From Ornithodoros turicata (Eukaryota; Arthropoda; Arachnida; Ixodida; Argasidae), in NCBI RefSeq assembly GCF_037126465.1, contig NC_088201.1, positions 128,836,665 to 128,900,664 of the forward strand: a stretch of 64,000 nucleotides of DNA, given 5' to 3'. Position numbers and translations under genes: made by a program. Shown here one piece after another: positions 10,276 through 22,111 of the stretch (within the stretch, counting starts at the first letter, position 1; each line of letters starts with the position of its first letter). Below the pieces are notes generated by a model. The model was given only the letters and a program-made list of their open reading frames with translations. It was not told the origin of the DNA and did not search any database.

Positions 10276-10927
10276 GATAGCGAAAACAAGCGAAAATACC
10301 AAATCAGACACATCGGCAAAGCTACAAGCATGAGGCGCGAGCGATCCTGGGCGTTGGTAGTAGAGGTACGATCGTAAACAAAAAAAAACTTAACATGGGC
10401 ATGGCTTGTGCGTGTACTAATAGTTTATTCATAATTTCAATGTAAGAAAAACTTTCTGTTGCCCCACTTGTGCACATATACGAAATCATCTATCACTCGA
10501 GTACATTTCCGTGTCCTGCTCCCTTTGCGCATGTGTCACAGTGGGCGTGTTTATCCGTGCATCTCTCTATCCGTGCCGTGTGTACGTGCATTGTAATATG
10601 CAGTTCGTACACTTTTTGGGTTAAACAGGAAGAGACGTTCACATCTCGTAGCTGCAGACCAAGATTTACACGTATGAACGGATGAATACAATGCATCTCC
10701 TGTTGCTCGGCCCGCGAAAAAAAAATCGTCATGGAACGAGCGGGCATAATAGCGTGAGTGTTAGCAGGAATCAGCTGTGCACCAACGATGTCAGGTTTTG
10801 TTGCAATGTACCTATAATGGCCACTCATTGAATAAATGCAAACGTCTAATCACTACGTGTGCGTGTAACTCTAGGTGAGAAATGGACCTTAAGTGAACCT
10901 TCCTAATTTTTGTGTGGGCATCAAGAG

Positions 10928-11211
10928 GGATCACTCTGGTTTACACTTCGCAAAATAAACTTGGAGAATAAGCTCCTCGAAATAAATCACGAAAAAATCC
11001 ACGGTGTAAAGATAAAGCCGTAAAAATCAACTTTTGCGATACAAACGCTTCAGATTCAAACTTTCAAAATAAATCGTCTCTGATTGGTCGACAGGCACGA
11101 CAGCCTCAGAGCAGCGAAGGCTTTTGGCTCCCGCGTCTCAAAATAGTTCCCCGCAGGGTGAGGCTTTTTGCGGTGGGCTGGGAACGAGAGTACCGAGTCT
11201 GGACGAATCGT
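10928..11211 (+). repeat. Direct repeat, copy 2
   Basis: Second copy of the repeat at 9968-10275, offset about 960 bp, including CGCGTCTCAAAATAGTTCCC and GGGAACGAGAGTACCGAGTC. After GGACGAATCG the two copies diverge. Confidence 0.7.
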
Positions 11212-11740
11212 TTACTGTATTCTCCGCCGGCTATCAGGATTCTGTTGACACTGCAGTTAATGATTTGTTCTGCTGCTCGCCTGTCAAATTTGAGTATGTC
11301 GAACTCTGAATTCGTGTCGTGTCACCAAATGAGTTCCCGGTGTTGGTTCCAGCTATGGTGGACACCTGCTATATTATGAACATTGTCGCGAACATCGCCA
11401 TTCTCCTGCAGCTGCTTTGGTTGTGAAGTCGTAGAGTTGAAAAGTGACGATCGACGAAAAAGCCTAATTGCGTTACCGTGTGGATGTGTTGTGTTTGTCC
11501 GTCTGTATGTGTTTGTGTGTGTTCCAGCCTCAGAACCGTAGAATCGTGAAATCGGAACCTGCCTGTGGTTTTCCTTATGAGCCTACGTTCTGATAAACGC
11601 AGGGAACAGGTACTGGACAGAGTCTCGAAATGCGTTTCTGCAAATAAGCTGCATATGAATGTGAAGAAATTGTTTGTTTGTTTGCAAGAAAAAAACTATT
11701 TTCTCTCGGATGAATAACTTGAGTCAGCAGAGGTGCCCTA

Positions 11741-12057
11741 ATTTTTTGTAACCAGCATACGGTAGTCTCAAAGTGTGACGAAATAAGACTGTAATTTCAG
11801 GAACATCCACATTGATTCGCGCACCTTCCTAGATAACGATTTGCCATGCAAAAGCCGCAAAAGATGTATCTAGACATAATACTTCAAGCACTTTGTTTTC
11901 ACTGGTCTTTGAATACCCTGGAAACTAAGATTGCCATTTTCTTAAATACCGTGAAATTTTCTCACATAAATTTTTGCATCTTTTTTATTCACGTGGATAT
12001 ACAGTGCAAATTCTGGTTATCAAATGTCGGAACTGAAGAAAACCAAGTGCAATAAGT
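11741..12057 (+). repeat. 2.5-kb duplication, copy 1, left part (split by Gypsy)
   Basis: Matches 30568-30887 at roughly 92%. It is interrupted exactly after CAATAAGT by the Gypsy element, and the similarity resumes at 16303-16306. No gene was recognised in the unit. Confidence 0.85.
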
Positions 12058-12193
12058 TGAGGCAGGCAACGCGGAGGGAGAAGAAAGGACTACCGCAGCC
12101 TGCGAAGGTTTGGAAACAACTGAAGGTTTATTGTCGCTCCTCGCGCTCGCCCTAGCTGAGCGCTCGTCGTCATCTTTAGATAGCTGCGCTACA
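12058..12193 (-). repeat. Gypsy 3' LTR
   Basis: 136 bp, TGAGGCAGG...GCTACA in plus orientation. It differs from the 5' LTR by a few substitutions and short indels (for example an extra AAGA and a changed CGCTCGCC...AGCTGAGC segment). The polypurine tract AGGGGGGAGCCC (minus strand, about 12194-12206) adjoins it. Confidence 0.9.
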
Positions 12194-12870
12194 GGGCTCC
12201 CCCCCTAGACACTGGTGCGTTACCAGAGGAGAGCTCCAGGAGACAGCGTTTTGTCGAGGACGGTTAGGCGGACGGCCCTTGTGTCGTGTCGGCAGAACGG
12301 GGAGCTGCGCCGGATAGGTGATAGCTTCGACATATGCGGGTTTGAGCCGGTCCTGGGAAACCGCTGTCCGATGGCCGTTGATGTCGACCGTGACCGTCTT
12401 GTCGTCGCGGGAGAGGACCTGATACGGGCCTGTGTAGACTGGAGTAAGCGGGGGCTTCACGTGGTCCGCACGGATGAACACGTGGGAAGACTTGTTCAGG
12501 TCGGGGTGGACGAATATCCTTCTGTACAAAGGTTGCCGAGGCGGAGCCGGTTGGATGGTGCGGAAGTGATCCCTGAGTTGTCTGGCGAAGTCGTCACCCG
12601 CGGGAGGGTGCCTGGAAGGGGGCTCCAAGAAATCGCCAGGTAACCGTAATGGACAGCCGAAGACTAATTCAGCGGAGCTGCACGTAAGGTCCTGCTTGAG
12701 GGAGGACCTGAGGCCAAGGAGGACCCAAGGGAGGTGGTCGACCCAGTTGGTGGGGTCGGGGCGCGCGCAGATGGCGGCTTTCAATTGCCTGTGTAGCCGC
12801 TCAACCATCCCATTTGCCGCAGGGTGATCAGCAGTGGTCGGGATTGTTTTGTGCACCGATAGCGGCAAGG
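12176..12870 (-). pseudogene. Gypsy pol C-terminal part (integrase end), frameshifted off
   Basis: This frame continues the integrase after a one-base shift near 12850. It holds the catalytic Glu in HPAANGMVERLHRQLKAAI, followed by NWVDHLPWVLLGLRSSLKQD, the ELVFG region and a C-terminal DNA-binding segment (HVKPPLTPVYTGPYQVLSRD). It ends about 20 bases inside the 3' LTR. In an intact copy it would be fused to the 12828-15386 frame. Confidence 0.9.
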
Positions 12871-15386
12871 AGGGATGAGAAGCTGCGTGAGGTGAATTGC
12901 CTGCCCTTGTCGGTAGTGACGATTGCAGGGCAGCCGAAACGAGCGACCCAGGCAAGAAGGAAGGCGCGACCGACGGTGTCAGCGGTTATGTCGGGGATGG
13001 GGACGACCTCGGGCCAGCGCGTGAATCGATCGACTGCCGTGAGAAGGTATCGGCAGCCATGAGAGATGGGCAGTGGGCCGACTAAATCGAGGTGAAGATG
13101 GTGGAAGCGGCCGGCTGGGGTCGGGAACGGCCGAATAGGCGTTCTTGTGTGGCGCTGTACTTTCGACCGCTGACAAGCGATGCAGGACTGGGTCCACCTG
13201 CGGATGTCCCTATTGATCCCCGGCCAGACGTAACGATCGGCGATGGCCTTATGCGGCGCGCGCACGCCGGGATGAGCAATGTCGTGGTATTCGGCGAATA
13301 TCTTGCGTCGCAAAGGCTCGGGGACGAATGGTCGAGGTCGGGGCGTGGACACATCACACAAAAGGGGATCGTCCAAGCCGGGTAGGTAAACTGGCTTGAG
13401 CTGCAGAGACGATGCGCCGGCTAGGTGGTCCTTTACTTCTGCGTCCTGCGCTTGGGCTTTCGAAAGCCAGGCGGCATTCACAGGAGAGGGCAGAAACGGG
13501 ATGGCGTGGATGCGCGAAAGGGCATCAGCTGCCGAATTGTCGACACCTGGAATGCGGCGAACGTCCGTGGAGTACTCAGATATGAACGCCAGCTGGCGGG
13601 TTTCGCGCTCGGAGTAGCCGGAATGGTTGCCGATGAATGCGAACGTCAGCGGCTTGTGATCAGTGAGTACATGCAATGCACATCCAGCCAGTAGATAACG
13701 GTAGTGCTTCACAGCAGCGTAGACGGCAAGAAGCTCGCGGCCGAACGTGCTGTAGCGTGCCTCAGCGGGCTTGAGGCGGCGGGAGAAGAAACCGAGCGGC
13801 CGCCACTCGCCGGCAGCAAACTGTTGCAGAACAGCACCAACGGCTGTGGTCGAAGCGTCCGGCATCAGGCGTGTTGGGGCAGATGGAATGGGATGAACGA
13901 GCAAAGATGCGCTCACGAAAGCTTGTGTTGCCGCCTGGAAGGAACTCTCTGCTTCCGGAGACCAGGATAACGGGGAAGTGGATGGTTTCGGGGCCCTTAA
14001 GAGGTCTGTGAGGGGATGTAGGACGAATGCGCAGCGGGGAATGAAACGACGGTGGAAATTGAGCAAGCCCAAGAACTGGCGGAGCTGTCGGACTGTTTGC
14101 GGGCGCGGGAAATCGCGGATGGCTTGAACTTTCGACTCCAGCGGGCGTATGCCGTGCTGGTCGATGTGATGGCCAAGGAACTGGGCTTCGCTTTGTCCGA
14201 AACTACACTTCTTTATGTTGATCACCAGGCCATGCTTTTGAGGGCGTGTGAACACTTGGCGGAGATGAGCGACGTGTTCTTGCTGGGAGGCGCTTGCAAT
14301 AAGGAGATCGTCTATGTATGCATAGACGAAGGGCAATCCCCGTAGCACGTGATTGATGAACCGCTGGAAGCTTTGCGCTGCATTGCGCAGGCCGAATGGC
14401 ATTCTCACGAATTCATATAGCCCAAAGGGTGTAATAACGGCGGTCTTCGGGATGTCGGGCGGGTGCACAGGGATCTGGTGATAAGCCTTAACCAAATCCA
14501 GGGTGGTAAATACTGTGCAGCCAGCAAGATCGGCCGTGAAATCGTGAATATGGGGCAGCGGGTACCTGTCCGGTACTGTCTTGGCGTTGAGGGCTCTATA
14601 ATCCCCGCACGGCCTCCAGTCACCTGGATCTTTCTTCGGTACGATGTGTAATGGTGATGCCCAACTACTGGAGGACGGGCGGATGATGCCCAGGTCCAAC
14701 ATATGCTCAAACTCTCGTTTGGCTATGGCAAGACGAGTACCGTGGAGCCGGCGGTAGCGAGAAGAGACGGGAAGGCCGGTGGTAGCGATGTGGTGTGTCA
14801 CGTTGTGTTTGACTTGGGCCTTCAGATTACAGGGCTTCGTAATGTCCGGGAACTCGTCCAGGAGCGCGGCGTATGGCGAAGGAGAACGAAGCGCGCGGAT
14901 ACCGGTCGGAGCTTGCGGAGACGAGGCACCTGTCACCTGAAGCGTAGTGGTGCTGTCACATAAGCGGCGATGGCGGATATTAACGGCAAGGTTGAAGAAT
15001 GCCAAGAAATCTGCGCCTAGTATGGGTTGCGTGACGTCGGCAATAACGAACACCCAGCGGAAAGTTCGCCTCAGTCCAAGGTCGAGCGTTAAAGAGCGTA
15101 GCCCATACGTCTTGATCGCTGTGCCGTTTGCGGCTTGAATGTTTGAGCCGGAGTGGGAACGGCGACGATCAGCAGCAGACGCTGGAATTACGCTGAACTC
15201 AGCGCCAGTGTCGACCAGAAGACGATAGCCCGCGATGCGGTCGCGTATAGTGAAGAGGCGGCTGGGAGTAGGGCCGGGATCGCCTGCCGCCATCAGTGAT
15301 CGGCCCGTTGGTTTTCCTGCCAAGCGCAGGGTGGGACGCAACGTTGACCTCTGTGCCGAAAACGATGATGGTATCAGCAAAGCCGG
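12828..15386 (-). CDS. pol: Gypsy Pol polyprotein (protease, RT, RNase H, integrase N-half)
   Basis: About 850 codons. Numbering from the TTG at 15380: protease [13 protein letters not shown] (D57-A60); RT with MPFGLRNA and YIDD (355-358); RNase H with D508, E549, D574 and AADALSR (D619); integrase zinc domain H699/H703/C733/C736; then catalytic D765 (HLDLVGP) and D824 (TTDKGRQF). The frame has no in-frame upstream ATG and opens after a stop at 15387-15389. It overlaps gag in the -1 phase, so translation by -1 frameshifting from gag is likely. The frame breaks at about 12850, before the third catalytic residue. It makes the enzymes for reverse transcription and integration of the element. Confidence 0.92.
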   Translation of the reverse strand, partial: PALLIPSSFSAQRSTLRPTLRLAGKPTGRSLMAAGDPGPTPSRLFTIRDRIAGYRLLVDTGAEFSVIPASAADRRRSHSGSNIQAANGTAIKTYGLRSLTLDLGLRRTFRWVFVIADVTQPILGADFLAFFNLAVNIRHRRLCDSTTTLQVTGASSPQAPTGIRALRSPSPYAALLDEFPDITKPCNLKAQVKHNVTHHIATTGLPVSSRYRRLHGTRLAIAKREFEHMLDLGIIRPSSSSWASPLHIVPKKDPGDWRPCGDYRALNAKTVPDRYPLPHIHDFTADLAGCTVFTTLDLVKAYHQIPVHPPDIPKTAVITPFGLYEFVRMPFGLRNAAQSFQRFINHVLRGLPFVYAYIDDLLIASASQQEHVAHLRQVFTRPQKHGLVINIKKCSFGQSEAQFLGHHIDQHGIRPLESKVQAIRDFPRPQTVRQLRQFLGLLNFHRRFIPRCAFVLHPLTDLLRAPKPSTSPLSWSPEAESSFQAATQAFVSASLLVHPIPSAPTRLMPDASTTAVGAVLQQFAAGEWRPLGFFSRRLKPAEARYSTFGRELLAVYAAVKHYRYLLAGCALHVLTDHKPLTFAFIGNHSGYSERETRQLAFISEYSTDVRRIPGVDNSAADALSRIHAIPFLPSPVNAAWLSKAQAQDAEVKDHLAGASSLQLKPVYLPGLDDPLLCDVSTPRPRPFVPEPLRRKIFAEYHDIAHPGVRAPHKAIADRYVWPGINRDIRRWTQSCIACQRSKVQRHTRTPIRPFPTPAGRFHHLHLDLVGPLPISHGCRYLLTAVDRFTRWPEVVPIPDITADTVGRAFLLAWVARFGCPAIVTTDKGRQFTSRSFSSLLAAIGAQNNPDHC

Positions 15387-16120
15387 TTAGCGACCTGGGG
15401 TTCTTGAGAAGGAGTCGGTGATGAGCGGCGGCGGGATCGGGGAGCGGAACGGCTACGGCGTCGAGGACCGGCAGCCGTGAGAGATTGCAAGGCATCAGTG
15501 AGCTGTTGGAGCTGGAGCTCAATGCGGTCCAAGCGCGGGGACTGCTCCGAGGTGGCTGCGGCCATGATGGACGGCTTAGGGGGCTCTGAGTAATCCGCAA
15601 TCCGGTCAGCCAATGTGGCCAGTCGGTCAAGGGATAAATCTTCCGACCCTGCCAAAACCACACGCATCGCTTGCGGAAGTCTCTGAAAGAACAGCTCTCT
15701 CAAGATGGGTTGCTGCTCTTCGGTAGCGGAATCTCCGAGGAGTTGTTTCATGCGATGGAGCATCTGCGATGGCTTTCGGTCGCCCAAGTCTTCGTCAGAC
15801 AGTAGCTGCTGGAGTTTAGCGCGTGCGGACACTTCCATTCTGTCCAAGATGGCGGTCTTCAGAACGTCGTACGCCTGATCGAGCTGAACTGCGGCGAGGA
15901 CATCGTCCAGTTCTGCCGCAACTTCCGGAGGAAGACCAGCCAGAACGTGAAAATACTTTGACTGTTGGGACTGGATATGTCGAAGCTGAAATTGGGCCTC
16001 GACCTGTCTGAACCAAGACCACGGGTTCTGGCGCCAAAAAGGGGGCAACCGCAGCGTAGTGGTCGTCGAAATAGGCGGGTCATCTGCGCTGGAGGAATGA
16101 TTGCCTGAGGGTGATGCCAT
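15293..16120 (-). pseudogene. gag: Gypsy Gag, one premature stop
   Basis: ATG at 16120 (MASPSGNHSSS) is preferred over the in-frame ATG in the LTR at 16282. It encodes a capsid-like domain (LPPFWRQNPWSWFRQVEAQF, then ADRIADYSEPP) and a basic Arg/Ser-rich segment. The open frame stops at TGA 15374-15376. The same frame reads on as [12 protein letters not shown]...PPC to 15293, a C..YH..C..C zinc-finger-like tail typical of some Gypsy Gags in which the position now TGA is normally Trp. The stop is therefore probably a recent nonsense mutation. Gag forms the particle shell. Confidence 0.85.
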
Positions 16121-16144
16121 CGACTCAGGCAAGGGCTGCGTATG

Positions 16145-16163
16145 TTCGACGCGGGTCACCAAA
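16145..16163 (-). promoter_or_regulatory. Gypsy primer binding site
   Basis: On the minus strand TTTGGTGACCCGCGTCGAA directly follows the 5' LTR. A tRNA-primed minus-strand start is expected here. The tRNA species was not assigned. Confidence 0.65.
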
Positions 16164-16302
16164 TGAGGCAGGCCACGCGGAGGGAGAAGGACTACCGCAG
16201 CCTGCGAAGGTTTGGAAACAACTGAAGGTTTATTGTCGCTCCACGCGCTCGCCGTCAGCGTCAGCTGAGCGCTCGTCGTCATCTTCAGATAGCTGCGCTA
16301 CA
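16164..16302 (-). repeat. Gypsy 5' LTR
   Basis: 139 bp with the same TG...CA ends as the 12058 copy, followed on the plus side by the AAGT target duplication. Confidence 0.9.
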
Positions 16303-18563
16303 AAGTAACTGAAATCAGAAGTGCGAGAAATGAATGGCACCCTCTGTTGTATTTGTTTGCCTTCCTTTCTCTCCTATGATCTTCACATTCAGAAATCCCG
16401 AAGTACGTTTATTAGCATTTTTTAGCTTTATGCCAAGCACCCACGCAAAGAAGAGGTCTAAAATTTACGGTACCAGCTACTTCATTGTATGGTACCCTTG
16501 CACCTATTTTTACAGCTTATAAATATTGTGCTGAAATATGAAATCGCTGTAAAACTTGCATCCTGCGCGACATTACATTAAATGTGCTGTTTGCAGTTCT
16601 GCAGCGTTGTTTCTTCCTCACGTTCAAATGAAAAGGCAAAAAGAACCCACCAAGACTTACTGCCAGACAACCATTATTTCGGGGCAATGTCCTCGCACTA
16701 AATGGTCACGAGCATACTTTTGAAAACTATAGCGGCACATAGGGAAACCGACGTTGCATTTGCACCGACCTTCTATTTCCAATAATTAAACGAGACCTAA
16801 TTAGTACATCCACTTCGGATGTAGAACATGTTGTCATCCCTTATAACTTGCAAAAATATGATTTCTCTAAGAATAAAAAAATCAGTCCATGGACACGCTA
16901 TATGCACCGCACCTACTAGAAATTAACCAGTGCTTGCTGAAAATATACTGGTATTGTTGTCTTATGTGATGTATGGCCCACATTTTCTTTTTGACCAGAT
17001 ATGCCAGTGTGAGAGCTCCTACGCCAGACTAGCTAATTCCTCCTCTTTGTCTTCCATGCGGTCACATATATGTTACGCTACAAGGAAGCTAGCTGGTACC
17101 ACAGTACCAAACAGGTGATAACATGAACACAATCAAATAGCAGAGTGAATAACAACCATCATTATTGACTTAGTTTGCTTGGTCGATGGCAACTGAAGGT
17201 GGCATATTTGTTTCCTCAGATTTTTTTATTGGTTTGTTCCAGCTAAAAACAGGAGCCATACACTGAGCAGCAGGGATTAATAAAACCCTCCATAAGCATC
17301 ACTTTGCATCTTTGGCTTTGGCAAGCGTGGCTTTGCCTCCACAAGCATGACTTTCACATAATTGCTTTGTGCCGTGATAAAGGTTACTATGACTGTGTTC
17401 GCAGTACAATTTAAAACGTTGGCACCTATAGGGCTAGATTGCAGCCCCCTATTATGTGAAGATATTCTGATGCCTGCAGAGCTGTAAGCTGTTCTTCCGG
17501 GTGAAAGAAAGCTTGAAGACTGCATACGTTGTGGCTCACTGCCAAAGAGATACAGTTGGAGAAGAAATTACTGGACATAAAGCACAGTGAGGCATGCTCC
17601 ACCCAGGCCATAAGGAGGTACAATTAATTTGAGTCACCTTCTGTTAATGCAGCAAAAACACCTATTTCCACTGAAAGAAAGAGTGTGGGCTTTTTTTCTG
17701 TTGTGGTTGAAGGGCACACGAGATCATAATAAATTGTTTCCAAAAGCTGTTACGTCGCATTCTGATATGATCTGAGCCAATATGGTCAGCTGATGCTATA
17801 AGATCTACAGAAAACACATGCCAGCAGATTCTGAACATGCTATAGGAGAGGGTATGCCCTTGAAATGATGATATTTGTTCACTTTCCAGATGACTTCAGG
17901 TATGTGAAAACAATCATAAATGTTAACAAAGCTGTTATGAAGCAGCGACTGCAATTAATCTGTAGAACTGGGGCAGAACAGTTGAATGCAAAATTTGTTC
18001 AAAGTGTGCTATAGCGTCATACAGATGGGATATGAATGAGCTAACGAAATATTATTCTTGCGTAAGAACAAATACACCTGTAGGTTCTCAAAATGGAAAA
18101 GCAGAGCTTCGATTTTCGCAGGAGAGAGGCATCTTTTATTTTTTTTTTTTTTTTTTTGCTTCCTAGATGGCCTCAACTGACAAACAAGCTGCAGCACATT
18201 ATGGTGACAATTTTTTTTATTTTTTAAAAGAAAAATAAACCTGTAGGTTTTCAATATGTTGCAGGAGAGGACTAGTTGTACAAATAAGGGAATATTTCTT
18301 TTAGACAACGTATATGTGAATATACTATCTGAAAAAAAGTAGATTTTTGCAGGTGCGTGATATTCTCAAACAAATGGTTAAACAATGAATATAGATCAGC
18401 TTGATATTTTTATGTGAAGCTAATCACAAGCAATCAGTTACAAGCATAAATAATCTGGGGCTCCTTCAAGAATTCTAATTTGTCAGAAATTTATTGTAAA
18501 CTTGACCCCAAATGTGCTCCGTTCTTGAGTTCTCACCACATCACCAGATTTATTCTCGTTCTA
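16303..18563 (+). repeat. 2.5-kb duplication, copy 1, right part
   Basis: Continues the unit interrupted at 12057 and matches about 30884-33085 at roughly 92-94%, with several indels (for example, a segment at about 16925-16960 is missing from the other copy). No protein similarity. The unit ends near CCAGATTTATTCTCGTT in both copies, and no terminal inverted repeat was seen at its borders. Confidence 0.85.
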
Positions 18564-18835
18564 CACTGCAAAAAAACTACCGTAAAATTTACGTATATTT
18601 TAATGGCAGCTATGTTGCCGGACTTTTCTCGTTAAAATTACGGCCACTTCGGAAGAAGTACTGCCGTTAAATTTACAGTGATTTTGATGTAACCAGAATG
18701 CTGTTTTTTCCCGTGAAAATTACGGTGTCTTACAAAAAATGCAGCCGTAAAATTTACAGGGATTTTAATGGCAGCTATGTTGCCGGCTCTTTCCCGTAAT
18801 TTTCACGGCCACCTGAGAGAGTCGGCTTTTGTTTG
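18564..18835. repeat. Palindrome-rich repeat (CCGTAAAATTTACGG)
   Basis: Three to four degenerate copies of a CGTAAAATTTACG/CGTAATTTTCACGG palindrome alternate with ATTTTAATGGCAGCTATGTT (18599-18618 and 18761-18780). It is likely a small MITE or an internally duplicated element. No coding capacity. Confidence 0.55.
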
Positions 18836-20062
18836 AAGTGTCGAGTGCATTAATTTCCACAAATTTGGGAACAGCACCGAAGGATGTGTAATTGTGTTTG
18901 TCTTCCTTTAATGGAATTGCAAGTCATGCAGTAATGTGTGACACAAGTCATAGAGTACAGGACCGAGCATTTATTGTACATACAGAGAAATGGTGAAAAA
19001 TCTGTGACATCTGTTGAATCTGCAGCGATCAAAAAAAACATCTTAGAGTTGCATAGTATATTAAGTGTATCTGGTTACCAAGTAAAACGTTCCCTTACAC
19101 TTGTGCTGTTTTCGACACAATCCCCAGAACTTCTTCATAGGTTCTGGCTTTGTTCTTCAGCTTGCTGCCCCTGCAGGGCTGATCCACAGTATGCTCCTGT
19201 GAGAGAGAAAATGCAGGATATGTAGTACGACAGTTACTACCATTCGAATGCAGGTCCACATGCACACACCTCTGCACATTACACATTCAGTGTGGTGGCA
19301 CTAGTACAGACACCTTTATGGTGCTGGCTGAGTACTTTCCAATACAAGCGAAGAAATATCTTAAAGTCTTATACTGTTCATAAAGACCTTCACTCATACT
19401 GCGATAGTACATATATCGATTTAAATATTGTTAGATATTGATGATTTCATGTGGAGTGACTGTGTGAAGACGCAATGATCTTACAGTGTTTGTCATTATA
19501 GATGTGGCCTAAAATTGTTGAAACGAAGAATATGTTTGGTTATGAAATAAGCACACTTCACTCGTATAATCACAAATGTCACTGATATTGTTCCAGGAAA
19601 TACATGCCAAGCAATTCAACAGGTAGTTCCAATCACAAAATACGTTTTAAATGAAAGAATCAGCAGTGCCATCAGTGAAGCAAGTACAAATTTTTACTTT
19701 TGATGACTAGTGACACGGGTGATGTATGCAGGAATGAGATGGTTAGCTTATGGAAAATCACTGCACTAATCTCACCATGCACCAGACAATTGCGTGCTTG
19801 TGTTTTGTTATAAAATATGTACCACATAAATTCGCTGCACCCTAATGTCCTTCATACTGACACATGCACGTCCCACACCTGTAATACTCATCACCGAAAA
19901 AAAAAAAGGGGGGAGAGAAAGCACACAATTTCCATGTTGAATCTAACACTGATTTCTTTGTTCTGCACACAAATCATGATTAGAGCTACCTCCCCGTTTG
20001 CCTCGCATCCATTTTACCAACTAATCATTTTAAAACAGCATACTGCAATTATGTCGCACCAG
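18836..20062. other. AT-rich spacer, nothing recognised
   Basis: No domain or repeat family recognised. A-rich and G-rich simple tracts lie at about 19896-19920. Confidence 0.4.
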
Positions 20063-20064
20063 TA

Positions 20065-20239
20065 CAGTCAAACTCCTTTATAGCGAACACCTTTTTAACG
20101 AAAATACCAGTACAGCAATTTTTTTGCAGTCCCGCTGGAGCCCTATAGGTCCAATAATGGACATCCTTTTTAACGAAAATACATTTACTGCGAATTCTTT
20201 TTGCTGTCCCCTGAGTTTCGTTGTAAAGGAGTTTGACTG
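20065..20239. mobile_element. Pogo/Tc1-type MITE
   Basis: Ends CAGTCAAACTCCTTTATAGC and (reverse complement) CAGTCAAACTCCTTTACAAC form inverted repeats of about 24 bp, flanked on both sides by TA (20063-20064 and 20240-20241). At 175 bp it has no coding capacity. TA duplication and CAGTC-type ends are as in Tc1/mariner/pogo-derived MITEs. Confidence 0.85.
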
Positions 20240-20440
20240 TACAACATTTTGTGATCAAAATGGGCTTTCTGTACCACTCGCGTGCTTTTCACCAATTTTT
20301 AGGCTATAGTCATAAAAAAGAAACAACTTTGTAATGCTTCTTGCATTCTGGATGAATAAATACTATGGAGAGCAGAGCACAGCATCGTGGCGCACCAGCG
20401 TACAGAGGGCACCACACTTTCTTACTGCTAGGGAGAAACA

Positions 20441-21093
20441 GAAGCTGGGTGATTTCACGCAGGATCAGGCAGGGTGGTCTGGTCAACCTCTCCAATTTTT
20501 TCTTTCAAACATATATTAAAGCCTCGTCCCTAGGAAGCAAAGTAGTTGAAAATAATTGGTGGTTATTTTTTAATGAATTATCATTCAGATCTGGGCATTT
20601 TGACCATTGCACTTCGTACGCAGTTCAACGCCACATATCTTCATATCTATTTGACATATTCTGCTGAATTTGTTTTCAAGTGTTGTGTCAGGTGGGTAGC
20701 ACTGCGTCCTATGCTCTAAGAATCCTAAGGTTTGCCTCTGAGGAGATAAAAAATCTTTTTGCTCATTTTTTTGCTCATCAAAGATGCACCTTATTACAAT
20801 CTGCAGAACTTCATATGCAGTGCTACCCATCCCAGACAATACACAGATAACAAATTCAGCCAAATATGTCAAATAGTTATGAAGATACTTGGCGTCAAAC
20901 TGCATAGAAAGCGCAATGGTCGAAATGTCCACATCTGAATGATAGTACATTAAAAAATAACCACCAATTATTTTCAACTACTTTCAGCGCCAATATACCT
21001 CCTAGGAACAAGGCTTTAAAATATGTTTGAAAGAAAAAAATGAAGAGGCCGACCGGACAACCCTGTCTGATCCGGCGTGGTCACCCAGCTTTC
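20441..21093. repeat. Large foldback (inverted repeat) element
   Basis: The left arm 20441-20712 is repeated as reverse complement at about 20812-21093 with roughly 75-80% identity (shared blocks include AGTAGTTGAAAATAATTGGT and GGGTAGCACTGC), leaving a 100-bp spacer. A transcript across it would fold into a hairpin of about 270 bp. No coding function seen. Confidence 0.8.
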
Positions 21094-22111
21094 AATATAC
21101 TAAGATATGGAGCTACACGTACTAGCCAGCCACCAGTAGCTTTACTCAACGACTTTGTTTCCGACAAAAAATAAGGAGAGTGACATTGAACATTATCCGC
21201 CACGCTATGCACTTATTGCCACAAATTCTAAGTGGGTAAGAGGGCCAAATTTCAATTGCAAAGGAATGCTAATGTTCAAGGGTGGACAAGCAGCATGCCA
21301 ACCGAACAAAATACCCTAATTCCATGTGAAGTTATAAGGCACACCAGCTCCTTATGTTCTACCTTTCGAGACATTGGTGTGACATTTAAGTTATGAACAC
21401 AACAAGCATGTGTTACAGTCACTAAAGAACAGCAGTACAAACAGCTAAATGAAATAAGCCGGAATAATATCAGTTTCTAGTTGAAATGTGCTCCTGCAGA
21501 GTGAAGGACTGAAATTATAAAGTGATGCAATGCTGATTGATGATAAAAACTGAAATACTCACTCAGTGTCACGAGAAACCATGCAAAAGAGATGCCTCCT
21601 CCTGGATCTTCTTGCAGAAAGTGATCCAAGGCCAAGCGTGTCTTGGATGCCTTTCCACACGACTTGGCCAGGAAGGATGGTGTGCCCAGAAGTGACTATC
21701 TCTGCTGGAACAGATTGGAACCAAACAAATTATGCAGGGTCAAGAACACGTTAAACATGTTCAACAATCACGACATCGTTCAAGTAACACCACATTGACA
21801 AGTCATACGCATATGAAGCACATGATATGTCATATACGCATGTTCTTAGATCTTTTCACCTAGAATACAAAATTTACAGCAGAGCGGTTTAGCATTCAGT
21901 ATCTTCGAGCACTGAAGTATGCAAAGAAGTAAATCTAACACATCAACAAGATAATTTACCTCCAGGTTACATCAGTGGGCATATGCGCACGGAGCTTGCT
22001 CAGCTTCTTTTAGCCGGCAGCAGCTTCAAGTAACGGTGACTGGAAATAGTACACAGGATCATTTCCCTTTTTGCGTGCAATACGGCGAAAGTACGTGTCT
22101 TCTGGGAGTAC
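21094..22111. other. Spacer with possible eroded coding tail
   Basis: No recognised gene. A minus-strand frame ending at about 22010 reads LPEDTYFRRIARKKGNDP before it is overrun by the palindrome array. Its origin is unknown. Confidence 0.35.

Larger units (their letters stand above)
12058..16302 (-). mobile_element. Gypsy-type LTR retrotransposon, near-complete
   Basis: A 4245-bp element on the minus strand, with LTRs of 136 bp (12058-12193) and 139 bp (16164-16302), both TGAGGCAGG...GCGCTACA. It is flanked by AAGT duplications (12054-12057 and 16303-16306). The undisturbed site exists at about 30884-30887 in the second copy of the surrounding duplication and carries a single AAGT. Internal order (reverse): 5' LTR, PBS, gag, pol (protease, RT, RNase H, integrase), polypurine tract, 3' LTR. 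Only one nonsense change in gag and one frameshift in the integrase are apparent, so it is young relative to its surroundings. Confidence 0.95.

Noticed and set aside
12215..15138. Plus-strand open frames of 80-140 codons across the Gypsy element
   Set aside because: Antisense shadows of the GC-rich pol frame. All motifs are on the minus strand.
11741..18563. The 2.5-kb duplicated unit as a Helitron
   Set aside because: No TC start, CTRR end or 3' hairpin was found at the shared borders.
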